Assembly: GCA_030635005.1 (NCBI GenBank)
Contig: DAOVZS010000111.1
Span: forward strand, 1 to 6,889
From: Thiomargarita sp.
GTDB lineage: Bacteria; Pseudomonadota; Gammaproteobacteria; Beggiatoales; Beggiatoaceae
DNA length: 6,889 nucleotides
Direction of reading: 5' to 3'
Every line of letters starts with the position of its first letter. Position 1 is the stretch's first letter. A model generated the notes under the pieces. That model saw nothing but the letters and a program-made list of their open reading frames with translations, was not told the DNA's origin and did no database searches. Of the stretch, positions 5,677-6,889 are shown piece by piece. A program made the translations under genes and the position numbers.

Positions 5677-6378
5677 ATGAAAACAGTAATGATGACTTTG
5701 AGAATATTTTTTACCACGTTATGTGCCTTATCAACAGCAGTAGTGGCTGCTGATAATGCGATATTTGATCCTTCCACAGGAAATTTGCATATTCCTGTTG
5801 TAGAAATACCTCCCCCCTTTCCCGGTTTCTATACAGTTGATCTTCAGCTTATGTCAGGCAGTGGCTATAATTTTTCACTATCTAATGCGACCCCCACAGG
5901 ATCAAGCTCTGATATATTATATACAACAGTATCCCCAAGTGATATTGGAAATATGCTTAATAGCTTGAATATCGTATACGAAATCAAAACAACTTCTAAT
6001 GGTACACCATATATTTTTGCAACACTAAATAACGCGCATAAAATGGTGATATTCTTTTCTGGGTGTAATAATTGGATATGTCAAAATATAGAACTTTGGG
6101 GTGGTTTCGATTATAATCCAAGCTTAGAACTGATGAATAACTGGAATGTGAAACACCGTAATGCTACTGCATTAACATTTGATAATACATCATGGCTATC
6201 GATGCATTTGGATATAAAGCCAGGCGTAACTTCTAATGCAATCAAAACCTTTGTATTAACATTTCAAAGTTTGTTGCCAGAATATAAAATTTACCTTACT
6301 AGTCGTAGTCGTGCTTCGCAAGAAAGTGAGATACTTCAATTTAGGGATATTGATAATGATTTTATGCCCATAAATTAA
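5677..6378 (+). CDS. Exported YbjN-domain protein with N-terminal beta-rich module
   Basis: The product has 233 residues. A classical signal peptide covers about 1-25 (hydrophobic core FFTTLCALSTAVVA), so it is exported to the periplasm or beyond; cleavage is expected near AVVAA-DN. Residues about 28-70 form a short module, FDPSTGNLHIPVVEI followed by YTVDLQLMSG, of a type I recall as recurrent in secreted proteins of Thiotrichales. Residues about 84-205 resemble the YbjN family: a helix SDIGNMLNSL, then YIFATL, VIFFSGCNNWICQNIEL with C130 and C135, the NNWN motif at 154-157, and a final long helix near 184-200. YbjN proteins are thought to act in stress responses or as chaperone-like partners, but the exact function is not established. 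The two cysteines may form a disulfide. The C-terminal 28 residues are polar. It is transcribed away from smpB, with its own strong ribosome binding site. Confidence 0.75.
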   Translation: MKTVMMTLRIFFTTLCALSTAVVAADNAIFDPSTGNLHIPVVEIPPPFPGFYTVDLQLMSGSGYNFSLSNATPTGSSSDILYTTVSPSDIGNMLNSLNIVYEIKTTSNGTPYIFATLNNAHKMVIFFSGCNNWICQNIELWGGFDYNPSLELMNNWNVKHRNATALTFDNTSWLSMHLDIKPGVTSNAIKTFVLTFQSLLPEYKIYLTSRSRASQESEILQFRDIDNDFMPIN

Positions 6379-6465
6379 TCTAAACAATCACCCTCTGAAG
6401 CGGAAGGATTTGAGAGCTTGGCTGCTGAAAGCAGGGAAACGGGGCTAATAGCCCCATTTAATTAG
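6379..6465 (+). pseudogene. Possible relic coding tail, in frame after the YbjN-like stop
   Basis: Directly after the TAA at 6376-6378 the same frame stays open for 28 codons to TAG at 6463-6465, with a protein-like segment SEAEGFESLAAESRETG from about 6394. The base composition is more GC-rich than the surroundings. It recalls the low-complexity C-terminal tails of IS200/IS605-type TnpB proteins, which lie beside a right-end hairpin, but this is a resemblance from memory and the stretch is short. Chance readthrough sequence is the main alternative. Confidence 0.2.
6441..6455 (+). terminator. GC-rich hairpin after the YbjN-like gene
   Basis: GGGGCT (6441-6446) and AGCCCC (6450-6455) form a perfect 6-bp stem with an AAT loop, followed by ATTTAATT. 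It lies 63 nt after the stop at 6378 and is a plausible intrinsic terminator, though the T-tract is interrupted. If the adjacent sequence is a transposon relic, it could instead be a right-end hairpin. Confidence 0.45.
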
Positions 6466-6692
6466 GGAACAGTTCCACAAAAATAACCTCTTTCCCAAAA
6501 ATGACAACCCCCTTAAATTTATTCTGTTCAATACTACCGAAACCCCTTTGTTAATAACATCTATTTCAACTAACACTGTTTTATCATTTCCTGTAAATTT
6601 TTCTAATTTTACTTGTAAATAAGTTGTTTTTGATACCCTAAAAAATTAGTTATTTTTGCTAAATTTACGACTAATTCTACGGAATTATTCAT
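6445..6692 (-). pseudogene. Possible broken small gene with a one-base shift
   Basis: On the minus strand an ATG at 6690-6692 opens a 27-codon frame (MNNSVELVVNLAKITNFLGY...) that stops at 6609. A second frame, open from 6645 to a TAG at 6445-6447, reads TTYLQVKLEKFTGNDKTVLV and then EIDVINKG. The two join smoothly if one base is lost or a -1 slip occurs at the five-A run near 6629-6633, giving a product of about 83 residues. The alternating hydrophobic pattern of the second part suggests beta strands, perhaps Ig-like. No Shine-Dalgarno sequence precedes the ATG. I do not recognise the family; a decayed gene or an assembly indel are both possible. Confidence 0.27.
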
Positions 6693-6783
6693 ATTTTTTA
6701 AAAAGTTTAATAGGATGCATTCCCATTTTCAGGGTTAGCAAATTAATAGATTGCAATAGATATCCAAATCGTTGATACTATAA

Positions 6784-6889
6784 AATTCTTCCCTCTCAAC
6801 TAAAATTAGGAGAAAATACATTGAACAACGTATTTGAAAGATAAGGCCATAACGCATTATGTGTGTTCTTGCTTATTTGGCTTAAAACA
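6784..6889 (+). pseudogene. Possible transposase C-terminal remnant at the window edge
   Basis: One plus-strand frame reads STKIRRKYIEQRI, stop, KIRP, stop, RIMCVLAYLA, stop. The order IE...K.RP...RI..hydrophobic LA.L resembles the C-terminal helix region of IS4/IS1634-type DDE transposases, interrupted by stop codons as in an old relic. The comparison is from memory and the stretch is short, so chance cannot be excluded. Confidence 0.2.

Larger units (their letters stand above)
6379..6889. other. 511-bp region without an intact gene
   Basis: No reading frame of normal gene quality is present on either strand, and no tRNA or other structured RNA was recognised. It contains the hairpin at 6441-6455, an 11-bp palindrome GGAACAGTTCC (6466-6476), and fragments resembling decayed coding sequence on both strands. 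A 40-codon minus-strand frame (6735-6857) has no ribosome binding site or recognisable motif. The AT content is high except near 6391-6456. Confidence 0.6.

Noticed and set aside
6821..6844. AGGAG followed by a TTG start at 6821
   Set aside because: The ribosome binding site spacing is good but the frame stops after seven codons, so it is not a gene unless a leader peptide, for which there is no further support.
6735..6857. Minus-strand 40-codon frame
   Set aside because: It starts with ATG but has no ribosome binding site and no recognisable motif, and it sits in AT-rich decayed DNA; not strong enough for a gene call.
1..6889. CRISPR array, phage genes or defence system
   Set aside because: No regularly spaced repeats, cas-like, phage structural or toxin-antitoxin genes are seen; the intact genes are housekeeping or ordinary accessory genes.

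Overview
The window reads as chromosomal DNA of an AT-rich gammaproteobacterium. SmpB, YajC, SecD and SecF all have gammaproteobacterial-type sequences. The combination of a multihaem cytochrome c, a FIST-domain protein and a secreted YbjN-like protein with a short beta-rich N-terminal module recalls large sulfur-oxidising Thiotrichales (Beggiatoa/Thioploca-like). That assignment is from memory of such genomes, not from a search.

Layout. Positions 3-551 (+) hold the 3' part of a periplasmic multihaem cytochrome c, cut by the window edge, with five CxxCH haem sites. Its stop codon overlaps the stop of a convergent FIST-domain gene (548-1732, -). Next on the minus strand, in transcription order from right to left, come smpB (5044-5511), yajC (4632-4961), secD (2758-4593), secF (1797-2744) and the FIST gene. 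Spacings are 82, 38, 13 and 64 nt. yajC-secD-secF is the classical Sec accessory operon: SecDF uses the proton gradient to help pull secreted proteins across the membrane, and YajC associates with them. SmpB is the tmRNA partner in ribosome rescue. The usual upstream neighbours queA-tgt are not in the window.

A 165-bp intergenic region (5512-5676) separates smpB from a divergent gene. It holds a likely smpB promoter, nested palindromes, a strong hairpin with a T-tract, and two near-identical 17-nt direct repeats. The divergent gene (5677-6378, +) encodes a 233-residue exported protein with a signal peptide, a short beta-rich module and a YbjN-like domain.

The last 511 bp (6379-6889) contain no intact gene. 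They hold a GC-rich terminator-like hairpin and three stretches that look like decayed coding sequence: a tail in frame with the YbjN-like gene, a minus-strand reading frame broken by an apparent one-base shift, and a stop-interrupted stretch resembling a transposase C-terminus. This looks like a graveyard of small or mobile genes.

I found no convincing new multigene system. The most unusual parts are the 5512-5676 intergenic region, the palindrome over the yajC stop, the secreted YbjN-like protein and the decayed right end.
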